Shown here one piece after another: positions 12,920 to 22,094 of a stretch of 64,000 nt of DNA. Below the pieces are notes generated by a model. It did not search any database. It had not been told where the DNA came from and saw only the letters and a program-made list of their open reading frames with translations. The translations under genes and the position numbers were made by a program. This stretch comes from Novosphingobium decolorationis (GTDB taxonomy: Bacteria; Pseudomonadota; Alphaproteobacteria; Sphingomonadales; Sphingomonadaceae): the NCBI RefSeq assembly GCF_018417475.1, contig NZ_CP054856.1, positions 1,395,001 to 1,459,000 of the forward strand, read 5' to 3'. Numbering within the stretch: the first letter of the stretch is position 1; every line of letters starts with the position of its first letter.

Positions 12920-13925
12920 ATGCACCCTATCCTGCCTCCCCTTCTTGCCCGCGCGCCCGCAGTGCCAGCGCCGGCCAACGACGTCTCTGCAGGCGCGGCA
13001 CGGCGCAGACCCGACGTCGCGGCTCCTGCTCCCGTTGCCGATGCCGCCTCCCTGCGCGTGGCCGTGGTCGTCGCCAGTCTCGGCCGCCCGGAACTGATCA
13101 CGCAGATGCAGGAACTGATGGCCCGGCAATGCCAGCCGCCTGATCGGCTGCTGTTCTCGGTCACCGGGGCGCAGGACCTCCCCCCCGCCCGCGGGAAACC
13201 GCATCGAAATCGTGACGGGCCCCAAGGGCCTGTGTGCGCAGCGCAATACCGCGCTGGACCAGTTGGGCAGGGACTACGACGTCATCGTGTTCTACGATGA
13301 CGACTTCATCCCCGCGCCGGACAGCATGGCTCGCATCCGAGAGTTCTTTGCCTCCCATCCCGACGTTGCGGGCGCGACCGGGCACGTGATCGCCGATGGG
13401 ATCAACAGCCCCGGGATCGACTTCGCCAAGGCCCAGCAGCTGCTGCAGTCCCACGGCGATGCACACGAGCGCGCGCCCAACTGCATCGTCACCGATCTCG
13501 CAGGCCTCTACGGATGCAACATGGCCTACCGCACCGCCGCCATCGGCACCCAGCGCTTCGACGAACGGCTCAAGCTCTATGCGTGGCAGGAGGATATCGA
13601 CTTTGCCGCCTCCCTTCGCCCGCGCGGCCGCATCGTGAAGACCTTTGCCTTCTGCGGCGTGCACCAGGGGGTCAAGCATGGCCGAACACCCGGGGTGCGG
13701 CTGGGGTATTCGCAGGTCATCAACCCCTGCTACCTGGTGCACAAGGGAACGATGCCGCTTGGCTTCGCCTTGCGCCTGGTACTGGGTAACCTCATGGCGA
13801 ACCACGTGAAGATCCTGAGGCCCGAACCCTGGGTGGACCGGCGCGGCCGAGCCTGGGGCAACTGGATTGGCCTGTTCGACCTCGTCCGCGGGCGCCTGAC
13901 CCCGGAAAGGATCGAAACCCTTTGA
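12920..13925 (+). pseudogene. GT2-family glycosyltransferase, frameshifted at a C7 tract
   Basis: Two adjacent frames together encode one glycosyltransferase of about 335 aa. The first frame (from ATG 12920, with GAGG upstream) gives the N-terminal strand LRVAVVVASLGRPELITQM. The second frame supplies IEIVTGPKGLCAQRN, the acidic metal-binding segment VIFYDDDF, and a C-terminal half with AWQEDIDFA. The break coincides with seven C residues at 13180-13186: one C too many (or its loss) switches frame 2 to frame 0. The first frame would otherwise end at 13300. The family transfers an activated sugar to a growing glycan. This could be a sequencing error, a true mutation, or a slippery phase-variable tract. 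Confidence 0.8.
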
Positions 13926-13956
13926 CCCACCCGCCGCGCAGCCTACACGGCTGAGC

Positions 13957-14979
13957 ATGCACGCACCGGTCGATTCCCCCACACCGCGCACATCTGTCGG
14001 TATGCGCCTGCGCATTTGGCTGGTTCGGCTCGCGGTCCTGGGCCTGGCCATCGCCGGGCTTGTCCTGCTCCTGCCGAAACTGGCCGGACATTGGCCGTAC
14101 CTGGGACTTGCCGCCCTCATCCACGTGCCGGCGATGTGGCTGGGCCTGGCATCCACGCTTGGTCTGCTCGCGCGGCGAGTGCGCCGTGCGCAGCTCAGCC
14201 CTTCCCGCTTCGGCCTTACCGGGGTCGGGCTTGTCGGGATCGCCCTCATCCTGATCGTTGCCCTGCAACCTGCCACGCGCGTCCCGGCCCTGTGCCCGCC
14301 GAATGCGCCGCGGCTGACCCTCGCCTGGCTCAATGCCCTCCATGTGCGGCGCCCCGACCTTATCCGCCGGTGGTTGCAACGCGCCCGCCCCGACGTGATC
14401 GGCTTGGCTGAAATGCGCTCGGGGGCCGCCGGACTGGACGCCTATCTCGCGCGCAACTACCCCTTCGTGCAGAACTGTCAGCGCAAGGGAGAGTGTTCGA
14501 CACGGCTCTACACGCATATTCCCCCCACCGGGAAACTCGGCCTGGCCCGTGGCGATGCCGAACAGCGCCGGACGTTATCGGGGGCGGGCCTCGTATTTCC
14601 GGCGAGCCCGGGCACACGGGCCTGGAGCATCGCGGCCGTCCACTTGTCCCGGCCGACATCGCCCGAGGCGCAAGCCCGTGAACTGCGCGAGTTCGACGCC
14701 CGCATGGGCGCGGATGCCGACACGCTCATCCTGGGGGATTTCAACCTCTCGCCGCGCCTGCCGGTCCTCCGGGATTTCGTTGCCCGCAACGGCCTGGCGA
14801 TCGCCCGGGCAGACCAGCCGACCTGGCCGCTCGAACTCGGGAAGAGGCGCCTTGAAGGACTATGGCAGATCGACCACCTGCTGACGGGTCGCCACTGGCA
14901 CGTGGAAAGCTTCAAGACCTCGCCCTGGCTCGGCTCCGACCACCGCGGCTTCATCGCACGGGTCTGCCGGGTAAACTGA
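13957..14979 (+). CDS. membrane-anchored endonuclease/exonuclease/phosphatase (EEP) family protein
   Basis: This 340-aa protein has three N-terminal hydrophobic segments (about residues 18-40, 48-71, 88-104) followed by an EEP-fold domain. Catalytic-type residues are visible: Glu152 (VIGLAEM), Asp261/Asn263 (LILGDFNLSP), Asp306-His307 (QIDHLLT) and the terminal Asp328-His329 (GSDHRGF). The family hydrolyses phosphodiester or phosphomonoester bonds in nucleic acids, lipids or inositol phosphates. The membrane-bound form with a likely extracytoplasmic domain is common in alphaproteobacteria. It starts 31 nt after the glycosyltransferase and is probably co-transcribed. The substrate is unknown. 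Confidence 0.87.
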   Translation: MHAPVDSPTPRTSVGMRLRIWLVRLAVLGLAIAGLVLLLPKLAGHWPYLGLAALIHVPAMWLGLASTLGLLARRVRRAQLSPSRFGLTGVGLVGIALILIVALQPATRVPALCPPNAPRLTLAWLNALHVRRPDLIRRWLQRARPDVIGLAEMRSGAAGLDAYLARNYPFVQNCQRKGECSTRLYTHIPPTGKLGLARGDAEQRRTLSGAGLVFPASPGTRAWSIAAVHLSRPTSPEAQARELREFDARMGADADTLILGDFNLSPRLPVLRDFVARNGLAIARADQPTWPLELGKRRLEGLWQIDHLLTGRHWHVESFKTSPWLGSDHRGFIARVCRVN

Positions 14980-15830
14980 CCCACCCGGCGCGCGCAATGG
15001 CGCATCTCCGCGCCCCGTCAAGGAGCAGGAGAGCCCGCTTTCCAGCCGCTCCCCCGCCCACAGGATCGGCAATGGGCCCTTTCCCGGCCCTGGCGGCGCA
15101 CCAGGGATGGGGGGCCCAGATCGGCTCGATCCGGTCGTCCTGGCAAACTTGGCTCGCCGGAGGTCACCGCTTTCGACGACGCCCCGCGCCCCCAAGGACG
15201 CGCGGATCAGGCGGCACCCACGGATTTGAGCCCCCATCGGGCGACAGGCCGGAGATCGACACGCCTCCGGCGCAGACTGCTCTGGGGGCCTGGCTGTTAA
15301 CCGCAAGACCGGGATGCTTGGCGGCGGTGCTTGCACCTCTGCCCGAAACGGCCAAGCGCCAAGGCGTCCATTCCCAGGGCCCGCGAGCCGTTGTGCCCGG
15401 CCCGAGCGGCAAGCGGCATCCGGTCCCTCCGATCCTCGAACGGCGCCTTTCCTCGTCCCCAAGCCATGGAACAAGCCCCCTCTCCTGCTCGGATGAGCCA
15501 GGACGCATGTGGTCATAGCGCGGACCACCAGCCCAGGCCGCGACCCTCAACGCGCGGCCTGGTGCATCAGAGCGTTTGGGCGCATTCGCGCAAGTCTACA
15601 GCCTCCCTCGAGCACGAGGTTGATCCTGCCCCGTCAATGTCGGAAGGCTTGCCCCGGACGCTTACGACGGATGGTGTCCAATGGCCAAACGCGAGCAGCA
15701 GGTCGCGCCACGGTGCGCCGCGCCGCACCGCGCCGCACTGCCTCAAAACCCGCCCTTGCACATCGACAAGATGCCCCCGGTTGAAACCGACCTGTGAAAG
15801 GCCGCCTTGCCCGCCCCCGTCACGGGGCCA
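14980..15830. other. 851-nt region without a recognisable gene
   Basis: Several overlapping open frames occur on both strands, but none has family resemblance, a ribosome site or normal composition. It may be a decayed gene within the polysaccharide locus or a long intergenic region. No repeat element was found. Confidence 0.5.
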
Positions 15831-16133
15831 TCAGGTCGGTTCGATACGGCGCGCCTGTTTCCAGCAAAGCACTCCCAAGGCGAAAGGGATACCGAAGAAC
15901 AGCGCATATACCTGCCAGCTTTCCGCCAGAACGGCCGGGATGGTGCCGGGCTCGAGAATGGGCAGGAGCAGCGGGAACAGCATGATGGGCGGTGTCGTCC
16001 AGAGTGACACGGCCGCCCGCTTCCAGAGTGTGACGGTCGAGGGAGGCGTGATGAACCAGCGCCAAAGCCTCCGGCCGATGTGTTCAGACCTCGCCATGGC
16101 ACGAACCATACATCGTCCACACCAAGACGCCAT
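15831..16133 (-). CDS. small two-helix membrane protein
   Basis: This 100-aa protein has two clear hydrophobic segments, around TTPPIMLFPLLLPIL and SWQVYALFFGIPFALGVL. Each is preceded by a polar or basic stretch. The start at 16133 is supported by a strong AAGGAAGG six nt upstream; later in-frame ATGs at 16109 and 16097 are possible. The next gene upstream on the same strand (16194-16505) is 60 nt away and may be co-transcribed. No family is recognised. It could be an accessory of the polysaccharide locus. Confidence 0.65.
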   Translation of the reverse strand: MASWCGRCMVRAMARSEHIGRRLWRWFITPPSTVTLWKRAAVSLWTTPPIMLFPLLLPILEPGTIPAVLAESWQVYALFFGIPFALGVLCWKQARRIEPT

Positions 16134-16193
16134 GTTGCCTTCCTTGCCATGTGTGCACACGGCCGTGGCGGGCGAACAGGCGCAGTCCCCGTG

Positions 16194-16505
16194 TCAGCTC
16201 TTCATCCGTTGGAACTGGCTGGCGAAGCGGACATTGTACGCGTGCAATTCGCCATCTGGCGTCATCACGAGTTCGGTGACGTTCGCGCGCTGAAAGGCCT
16301 CCTCGGCCGCCGCATCGTTCAACTTCAGACTGACCGTCAGGGCTCCATCATCTGTAGCGACCACCATGTAATCGTAATCGATTACCCGTGCGAAACAGAC
16401 GATCTCACCGCCCTTGATGAAAAGTTCAGAAGCTGGATCTTCGATGTCCCTCCACCGGCCCTGCATCTCGACAGGAAGTGGCGCATCCCGTTCACGCCGT
16501 TCCAT
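16194..16505 (-). CDS. hypothetical 103-aa cytoplasmic protein
   Basis: This small soluble protein has no signal or membrane segment. It contains alternating hydrophobic strands (VIDYDYMVVATDDGALTVSL) and an acidic N-terminal half. An AGGAGG ribosome site lies 7 nt before the ATG at 16505, which decides the start against longer upstream readings. The same strand continues into a small membrane protein gene 60 nt downstream. The family was not recognised, so no function is proposed. Confidence 0.7.
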   Translation of the reverse strand: MERRERDAPLPVEMQGRWRDIEDPASELFIKGGEIVCFARVIDYDYMVVATDDGALTVSLKLNDAAAEEAFQRANVTELVMTPDGELHAYNVRFASQFQRMKS

Positions 16506-16816
16506 GATCGACCTCCTGATGCCTGGCGCCCCCATCCTGTCACCCGATGGAGGGACCGACAACACGTCATTTCGCAAGGCGGCCTTGGCGATCACAACCG
16601 GTTCGAGCGGTTTTCCGCTTCCTCCGTTACGTCCCGCCGAAGTGGGGCTGGCGCACGCTGGCATCGCGCCCCTATTCTCACGCGAACCTCCCGCGCGTTC
16701 TGGCCCTGTGGTAGGTCCGCAGCCGCCTGCCGCGGAACTGTCAGACGACCGGACAGAACCAGGCCGAATACATCGGCGCTCCGGCCCTGAATCTACGCAC
16801 GTTCGCGCAGATCGGC
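16506..16816. other. intergenic region without a gene
   Basis: The 311 nt between the sugar transferase 3' end and the 103-aa gene hold no supportable gene, repeat or terminator. Confidence 0.4.
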
Positions 16817-17557
16817 TCAGTACGCCCCGCGTGAACAGGCGACGGCCGGAATGGTCCGGACCAGCAACCAGAGGTCCAAGGCCAGCCCCTTGCGGCAGAC
16901 ATAATCGATGTCCATCCGCACACGGGTGGCATAGGACACGTCGCTGCGGCCGCTGATCTGCCACAGCCCGGTCAGCCCCGGACGAACCCGGCAATAGACC
17001 TCGAACTGCCGACCATAGCGCTCCACTTCGGAGAGAACCACCGGACGCGGCCCCACGATGCTCATCTGCCCGGCCAGGACATTGAAGAGCTGGGGAAATT
17101 CATCGAGGCTGAACTTGCGAAGGATGGCACCGACCGCGGTCACACGCGGGTCGTCCCGAAGCTTGCAGGTCACGGCCAGTTCCCGCCGGGCCGCGGGGTT
17201 TTCCGCGAGGTAGCGTTGCAGGATCTCGTCGCCATCGGTGCGCATGGTGCGGAACTTGAGGCAGGGAAAGAAGCGTCCGCGATAACCGACACGGCGGTGC
17301 GCGTAGAAGACCGGCCCGGGATCGTTGAGGAAGAGCAGCGCGGTGAGCAGCAGCAGAAACGGGGCGATCAGCACAAGGATTGCCGTGGCGATCAGAATAT
17401 CGAACAGCCGCCAGACCGCATGCTGCAACGCCGAGGGCGTGCCCGGCTCGGGCCCCGAAGCCGTCCCCATCGCGCCAAGCGGCCCGCCCCCTGTGGCAAG
17501 AGCGAAAGACTGTCCCGCCAGAGGCCCCGGCCCAGTGTGGTACGTTTTCTGCGACAT
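16817..17557 (-). CDS. undecaprenyl-phosphate sugar phosphotransferase (initiating transferase)
   Basis: This 246-aa enzyme belongs to the bacterial sugar transferase family (WbaP C-terminal type). It starts a glycan repeat unit by moving a hexose-1-phosphate from a UDP-sugar to undecaprenyl phosphate at the inner membrane. One hydrophobic helix (about residues 51-77) is followed by the catalytic domain, with [11 protein letters not shown] (101-111), [20 protein letters not shown] (132-151), [20 protein letters not shown] (152-171) and [14 protein letters not shown]. It lacks the long N-terminal multi-spanning half seen in full-length WbaP/ExoY-fused proteins, as in short ExoY-like enzymes. 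GGGAGA precedes the ATG. It lies 94 nt downstream of the second sulfotransferase. Confidence 0.93.
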   Translation of the reverse strand: MSQKTYHTGPGPLAGQSFALATGGGPLGAMGTASGPEPGTPSALQHAVWRLFDILIATAILVLIAPFLLLLTALLFLNDPGPVFYAHRRVGYRGRFFPCLKFRTMRTDGDEILQRYLAENPAARRELAVTCKLRDDPRVTAVGAILRKFSLDEFPQLFNVLAGQMSIVGPRPVVLSEVERYGRQFEVYCRVRPGLTGLWQISGRSDVSYATRVRMDIDYVCRKGLALDLWLLVRTIPAVACSRGAY

Positions 17558-17651
17558 CGGCAGGTCTCCCTGAACGTGAGTGTGACGATGCGGCCCGATG
17601 CGATCTTGTTGTCCTGCGACTATCCATGCGCATCTCGCAGCTGCAACAGGA

Positions 17652-18599
17652 TCAAGGTTCACTTTGGGGCAATTCACTCCGTCCCCGGCGCTCCTGCGCC
17701 GCGTCCCGTCCGAAGAGCGCGGCCAGCGCCGCATAGCTTTCCTGCAGCTGCACGCAGGTCGCCGGCGACAGATCGAGATCGGAGGGATCCACCGGCCGCC
17801 CGGGCAGGCCCGGCTCGATCCGGGAATGGCGGCCGCTGACCAGCGGGTCCCCCCCGCCGCCCCGGCGTGACGCCGCCTTGCTGCGATAGGCATTGACCAG
17901 CGGCGGGGTGATGCCCAGCCGCGTGGATATTGCGGCGAGGACGGCATCGGGGTCGCGCAGAAGCGCCTCGTGGGTGAGGCCGATCCGACGTGCAGCCTCG
18001 AAGCGTGGCCACATCTCGGCCAGCGCGGCGAGGCGCCCGATATAGTAGGACGCGGCTTCCTCGTGGGTGCGGTATTCGTCCCGTCCCAGCCGCGCGAAGA
18101 GATCGACTATCGAGCGGACCGAGGCGAACGGCTCGCGCACGAGGAAAATCGCCCGCGCCGAGAAGAAGGCGGGGGGCGCGGCGGCATCGAGACGGGAATG
18201 GAGGATCTTGTCGAACTGCCAGGGCGCCCGTGCATCCCACCCCTTTCGCCGTGCGCAGTTGACCGCGAGCCGCCCGGGAGCATCGAGCCCGTCATGCGTG
18301 ACATGGCTCTCTCCGTAGCCGGAAAAATCCGGCCGCGAACACACGATGTTGGAGAGCGCGGTCGACCCGCAGCGCATGTGCGCCAGCACGAAAAGGCACC
18401 TGTCGTAGCGGCCATGCGGAAGCGCGCGCCCGACCAGCCAGCCCAACCCGCGCTTCCCCGCATCGCGCAGGGATGTGCGGGGAGCGCAACCGATGCGGCC
18501 CGCCCCGTCCCTCACCAGCCCGCCCCTCCCTTCGTGCGCGTCCTCCAGCTCCTGGCCGTCCTCTCCTCTCGGCAAGATCAGTCCCGCGTCCTCGTGCAT
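17652..18599 (-). CDS. sulfotransferase family protein (second of two)
   Basis: This 315-aa cytoplasmic protein has a P-loop-like PAPS-binding motif FVLAHMRCGSTALSN (about residues 70-84) and a downstream 3'-phosphate motif FLVREPFASVRSIVDL (about 152-167). A Gly-rich segment RRGGGGDPLVSGRHSR lies near the C-terminus. The start at 18599 is chosen for the GGGGGA just upstream and because earlier in-frame sequence is low-complexity. It shares little with the sulfotransferase at 11444 beyond the motifs, so it may modify a different position or sugar. It probably forms a unit with the sugar phosphotransferase downstream and is divergent from the flippase gene. Confidence 0.82.
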   Translation of the reverse strand: MHEDAGLILPRGEDGQELEDAHEGRGGLVRDGAGRIGCAPRTSLRDAGKRGLGWLVGRALPHGRYDRCLFVLAHMRCGSTALSNIVCSRPDFSGYGESHVTHDGLDAPGRLAVNCARRKGWDARAPWQFDKILHSRLDAAAPPAFFSARAIFLVREPFASVRSIVDLFARLGRDEYRTHEEAASYYIGRLAALAEMWPRFEAARRIGLTHEALLRDPDAVLAAISTRLGITPPLVNAYRSKAASRRGGGGDPLVSGRHSRIEPGLPGRPVDPSDLDLSPATCVQLQESYAALAALFGRDAAQERRGRSELPQSEP

Positions 18600-18841
18600 G
18601 CGTTCCCCCTGTTCCTTGACGTTGCTCGACCCGGGCAAGGGTCTGAATCGGCGCAGATCGCGCGCCGTATCCCGAGGGTAAGGCCCAGGGCCGTCCGACA
18701 CCCGGCGAGTTAGGTCCAACTTGGCGGTACTTCGCGTTCCGGAACCCCGCGTCTCCACGTAGAACAAGGGGCACTCAGGGGGCGTCCGGGGGGACCTGCG
18801 CACGCCTCCAGGCTTCGCCACGGCGGGAATTGAGAGGGAGC

Positions 18842-20332
18842 ATGGCGGCAACGATGGGCGAGATGACAGCCCCGCGAAGGAACCGGCGGCAGGGCTTTGC
18901 CCGCGCAACACGGCAGGGTGCGCGCGCACTCTTCGCGATGATTGCCCGCTCGCTGCAACAGGTCTCCACGCTGGTCATCACGCTGCTGGCGGCCCGTTTC
19001 CTCGCCCCTGGCGACTACGGCGTCTACAGCCTGGCGATCGTCTTCATCATCCTGATCCAGACGCTGACCTATACCGGCTTCTACCAGTTCATCCTGACCT
19101 CGCGCGAGCCGGACGAGGCGGTTCTCTCGACCTGCTTCTGGCTGATTCTGGGGCTCGTCGGGGCCGCCTCCGCGCTGCTCGCGCTCGCCGCCTGGCCGCT
19201 CCAGTGGCTGTTCCAGGCCCCGGACCTGGGCGGCGTGATTCTCCTGCTTGCCCTGCTCCAGCCCCTTGCGGGAATCGGGGCCTGGTCCTCCGCCGCATTG
19301 CTGCGCCGGGGCGCGGCCATGCTCAACTTCCGGATCATGTTCGCGCAGAACCTGCTCGCGCTCGTGGGCGGGGCGGCGCTGGTGTGGACGTGGCATTCGC
19401 TTTACGCGCTCGTCGCGTTCCGGGCCATCCGGGTGCTTTCCGGCGCCCTGCTCTACGCCTTCCTCGCGCGCGATTGCCCCCAGCTGCGCTTCGACGTTGC
19501 GCTTGCCCGCGGCGCTACCCGCTTTTCGGCCGGGCTCTACGGCTCACGCGGGCTCGGCTTTCTGGCGCAGTACGCCGCCGACCTCCTGCTCGGCCTCTTG
19601 CACAGCCCGACCGCGGTCGGCCTCTACCGTTTCGGCAACCGGGTGGCGACCGGGATCACGGACACCGCGATGCAGCCCATGGCCAGCTTCGCGGCCATGC
19701 AGATGGGCGCCGCCGCGCGCAAGGGGCACGACCTCTCCGCCACGCTTGCCCGCTTTTCCGGGACGCTGGCCCTGGCGGCCGGCATGCTGGGCGCCGGGAT
19801 CATCGTGCTCGCCGACGACATGATCGCGCTGTTCTTCCAACCCAGCTACGCCGCGGGCCTCCTCGTCACCTATGCCATGGCGCTGCGGGCGCTCGCGGGC
19901 GCGGGCAAGCTGCTTATCGAGCCCGCCTTCGCCGCGCTCGGACGCACCACCTCGGTCATGTACTTCAACCTGGTAACCAGCCTGGTCGCGGTCGCCGCGG
20001 TCTTCGCCGCCTCGGCCTGGGGCCTTGCCGCGCTGGCCTGGGCGCAGGTCGGGGTGGTCGCGGCCTCCACGCTTTATGCCTTCGCCCTGCTCTCGCGGCG
20101 CGGCCGGCTCGACGTGTGGCCAAGCCTGCGCAATCTCGCGCTCGCAATCCTGCTCTGCGCGAATTTCGGCCTGCTGCTGGGGCTGGGGTGCCATGGGCTC
20201 GAGCCGCTGCTGCCGCCGGGGCCCCTCCCGGCCCTGGGAGGACGCCTGGCCTTTGCCGCCCTGCTGGCACTGCCCACCCTTGCGCTCGCGCTGCGCCTGC
20301 GCGTCCTCGACCTTTCGGTCTTTTCCGGGTGA
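18842..20332 (+). CDS. Wzx-like polysaccharide flippase (MOP superfamily)
   Basis: This protein of about 496 aa has some 12-14 hydrophobic helices, beginning SLQQVSTLVITLLAARFLAP and GDYGVYSLAIVFIILIQTL. The N-terminal pattern is typical of the polysaccharide transporter branch of the MOP family. It should flip undecaprenyl-linked repeat units to the periplasmic face for the polymerase encoded at 9914. The start is uncertain: ATG 18842 sits only 1 nt after GAGGGAG, while in-frame ATGs at 18854 and 18863 have more normal spacing. The gene is divergent from the sulfotransferase and followed by a glycosyltransferase. Confidence 0.88.
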   Translation: MAATMGEMTAPRRNRRQGFARATRQGARALFAMIARSLQQVSTLVITLLAARFLAPGDYGVYSLAIVFIILIQTLTYTGFYQFILTSREPDEAVLSTCFWLILGLVGAASALLALAAWPLQWLFQAPDLGGVILLLALLQPLAGIGAWSSAALLRRGAAMLNFRIMFAQNLLALVGGAALVWTWHSLYALVAFRAIRVLSGALLYAFLARDCPQLRFDVALARGATRFSAGLYGSRGLGFLAQYAADLLLGLLHSPTAVGLYRFGNRVATGITDTAMQPMASFAAMQMGAAARKGHDLSATLARFSGTLALAAGMLGAGIIVLADDMIALFFQPSYAAGLLVTYAMALRALAGAGKLLIEPAFAALGRTTSVMYFNLVTSLVAVAAVFAASAWGLAALAWAQVGVVAASTLYAFALLSRRGRLDVWPSLRNLALAILLCANFGLLLGLGCHGLEPLLPPGPLPALGGRLAFAALLALPTLALALRLRVLDLSVFSG

Positions 20333-20530
20333 GGCTTCCTGTCCGCCCTGCCCCCTTATGTCCCTTGCGGCCCTGCCAACCACCCCACGGAGTAATCGCG
20401 ATGCACAGGTTCCCGAACGCCGCCGCCATCCGGCCCGCGCCCCGCGCGCATCCGGCCCGGATCGGCAAGGTCGACAGGGCAGCGTGCGCAGCGGCCTGCC
20501 CCTCCGCGGCGCGAACCGGGGAGCAGGTCC

Positions 20531-21754
20531 ATGGGTGAAATCCTCGTCAACGCCAAGTTCCTGGGCGCCGGGCTCAACGGCGTCCATCGCACCGCAGCCG
20601 AATTCACGCAGCAACTCGTGCGCCGGGCCCGCCGGCCCGATCCACATGCGGCCTCGTGCGCGCGCGGCACGCGAGGGCAGGAGGAAAACGGGCACACCGT
20701 CCGTCTGCTCAGCCCCCCCGGCGCGCAAGCGCTGGCGGGGCTCACGCCCGAAGTGCGCAAAGGCGCCTTCGGAGCCGGACAGGGCTGGGAGATGCTCACC
20801 CTGCCGCGCGCCGCCCGCGGCTCCCTGCTGGTCAATTTCTGCAACCTGGCCCCGCTGCTGCACGCGAACAGCGCGGTGATGATCCACGACGCGCAGACCT
20901 TCCTTTACCCGGAGGACTATTCCGGGCGCCAGGCCCGCGCCTATCGCCGCCTGCTGCCCTGGATCGGGCGCCGCGCGCGCCGCGTCCTCACCGTCTCGGA
21001 ATTCGCGCGGCAAAGCCTCGCCAGCTTCGGCATCGCCCCGCTCGACAAGATCGACGTAGTGCACAACGGCACCGATCATCTGACCCGCGAGGCGCCCGAC
21101 CCGGAGATACTGGGCCGGCTCGGCCTCGCTCCCGGAAGCTACGTACTGACGGTGGGATCGGCCAAGGGGTACAAGAACATGCGCACCATCTTCGAGGCGC
21201 TGAGGGATCCTCCTGCCGGGGGCCAGCGGCTGGTCGTTGCCGGAGGACCGGGGGCGCTCGCCTACCATGATCGGGGCTGGACGCCCCCCGCCCATGCCCT
21301 CTTCACCGGGTTCGTCAGCGATGCCGAACTGCGCGCGCTTTATACAGGCGCCAGCGCCTTCCTGTTTCCTTCGCTGACCGAAGGTTTCGGCCTCCCTCCT
21401 GTCGAGGCGATGCACAGCGGCACGCCCGTCATCGCCGCCCATGCCGGAGCCATGCCCGAGGTGTGCAGCGATGGCGCCCTCCTTGTCCCGCCCGAGGATC
21501 CGCAAGCCTGGCGCGAAGCCTTGGACGCCCTGCTCTCCAGCCGCGAGCTTGTCGGCCACCTTGTCGCCCGGGGGGCCGAGCGCGCCGCGCAGTTGAGCTG
21601 GGACGCCGCCGGAGAACGGCTGTGGCAGGTCCTCGAACCACTGGTCCCGCCCACACGCCCCGCACAAGCAGGCACGGCTTCACGGGGGCCCGCCTACGGC
21701 TGGGATTCGGGCGGCTCTTCGCTTTCGACGAGTTCGGCGATCTCGAAGCGATAA
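20531..21754 (+). CDS. GT4-family (GT-B fold) glycosyltransferase
   Basis: This 407-aa cytoplasmic glycosyltransferase has the C-terminal nucleotide-sugar site with the EX7E motif: Glu284 and Glu292 in SLTEGFGLPPVEAMHSGTPV. Other family landmarks are TVSEFARQSL, VVHNGTD and VLTVGSAKGYKN. Residues 33-56 look like a locally inserted basic loop compared with usual members. The ATG at 20531 follows GGAGCAGG. The last about 20 residues are coded by DNA that overlaps, antisense, the end of the 95-aa gene at 21694-21981, so the tail may be non-essential. It presumably adds a sugar in the polysaccharide pathway; sugar and linkage are unknown. Confidence 0.9.
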   Translation: MGEILVNAKFLGAGLNGVHRTAAEFTQQLVRRARRPDPHAASCARGTRGQEENGHTVRLLSPPGAQALAGLTPEVRKGAFGAGQGWEMLTLPRAARGSLLVNFCNLAPLLHANSAVMIHDAQTFLYPEDYSGRQARAYRRLLPWIGRRARRVLTVSEFARQSLASFGIAPLDKIDVVHNGTDHLTREAPDPEILGRLGLAPGSYVLTVGSAKGYKNMRTIFEALRDPPAGGQRLVVAGGPGALAYHDRGWTPPAHALFTGFVSDAELRALYTGASAFLFPSLTEGFGLPPVEAMHSGTPVIAAHAGAMPEVCSDGALLVPPEDPQAWREALDALLSSRELVGHLVARGAERAAQLSWDAAGERLWQVLEPLVPPTRPAQAGTASRGPAYGWDSGGSSLSTSSAISKR

Positions 21755-21981
21755 CCCGTCCAGCCCCGCTTGCGCGCGCCATCGCCAGCGGGACCTTTCA
21801 ACTTCTTCGCCTCGGCCAGACTGCGGGTGTGCCCCCAGAAGACCTCTGTCTTGCCATTCTCCAACTCGGCGACGATGCGCCAGTAATGGGTGAAAGGATC
21901 CGTCGTGGGGCCAAACGTCTTCACGTAGCCATCGGGCAGCGTGGCGGTGAGATAGCGCTTCTTCCGGGATTTGCGGGCCAT
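21694..21981 (-). CDS. conserved-looking 95-aa basic protein
   Basis: This small soluble protein starts MARKSRKKRYLTATLPDG, has an aromatic, beta-rich middle (THYWRIVAELENGKTEVFW) and an acidic tail. It overlaps the 3' end of the GT4 gene by 61 nt on the opposite strand. The ribosome site is modest (AAGGCGCAGGAC before ATG 21981). The amino-acid composition is that of a real protein rather than a shadow frame. The family was not identified. The long upstream extension in the same frame translates repeat elements and is rejected. Confidence 0.65.
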   Translation of the reverse strand: MARKSRKKRYLTATLPDGYVKTFGPTTDPFTHYWRIVAELENGKTEVFWGHTRSLAEAKKLKGPAGDGARKRGWTGYRFEIAELVESEEPPESQP

Positions 21982-22094
21982 GTCCTGCGCCTTACCCGCA
22001 GAGTTCCAGCCCCGTCCAGACCCCTGCGGATGCCCTCGGCACGTTCGCCTTTTCTCCTTCGCCAGGAAGGAAGCGGAAGAAGACAGTCCAGATT

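Noticed and set aside
14860..15550. minus-strand frames of 128-222 aa near the EEP gene
   Set aside because: They overlap the EEP gene end or lack ribosome sites, and their translations are Pro/Arg/Gly-rich with no recognisable domain.
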